DNA of 13,046 bases from Trueperaceae bacterium. GTDB taxonomy: Bacteria; Deinococcota; Deinococci; Deinococcales; Trueperaceae. The DNA is taken from contig SLSM01000319.1 of the NCBI GenBank assembly GCA_007130445.1, positions 1 to 13,046 of the forward strand, read 5' to 3'. Shown here piece by piece: positions 13,027 through 13,046 of this stretch. The position numbers and the translations under genes are program-made. Each line of letters begins with the position of its first letter. Within the stretch, counting starts at the first letter, position 1. The notes under the pieces are model-generated. The model searched no databases and had not been told where the DNA came from. It saw only the letters and a list, made by a program, of their open reading frames with translations.

Positions 13027-13046
13027 GGTTGGCGGTTGCTCAGGCG

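Overview
This is a GC-rich chromosomal window of conserved bacterial genes, with no phage, transposase, CRISPR array or defence locus visible. Several traits would fit a member of the Deinococcota (Truepera-like): a B12-dependent ribonucleotide reductase as the RNR present, TAnnnT -10 elements placed a few bases before start codons (leaderless mRNAs), and a membrane-anchored SurA/PpiD-like chaperone. This placement is inference; an actinobacterium cannot be excluded from this sequence alone.

Layout. On the + strand, a structured leader precedes a queuosine-precursor (VUT/YhhQ-type) transporter gene whose stop overlaps the start of a MaoC-type hydratase gene. An amidase gene converges on this pair from the - strand. 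A short divergent region then leads to a small unrecognised helical protein (+), a bidirectional terminator, and tRNA-Asn(GTT) on the - strand. Next come an S41-type C-terminal-processing peptidase (-) and, divergent from it, a MazG-like pyrophosphohydrolase (+). MazG converges on the class II ribonucleotide reductase nrdJ (-). nrdJ carries a full-length intein with a LAGLIDADG homing endonuclease, inserted directly before the catalytic thiyl-radical cysteine. A 301-bp regulatory gap contains a pair of NrdR-box-like sites exactly 31 bp apart. The last two genes form a - strand operon: a SurA/PpiD-like anchored peptidyl-prolyl isomerase followed 5 nt later by purH.

Functional themes. NrdJ (dNTP synthesis), PurH (last two steps to IMP) and the MazG-like enzyme (NTP/dNTP hydrolysis) all act on nucleotide pools. 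The S41 peptidase and SurA/PpiD-like protein act outside the cytoplasmic membrane. The queuosine transporter and tRNA-Asn(GTT), a queuosine substrate, may be neighbours by chance.

The strongest points for a second look are the intein at the RNR active-site cysteine, the NrdR-box pair overlapping an extended -10, the recurring leaderless promoter geometry, a PDZ-less S41 peptidase with an acidic tail, and an internally duplicated parvulin-type protein. I did not find a convincing wholly new system; most of the window is ordinary housekeeping sequence. All predictions were made by eye, without database searches.
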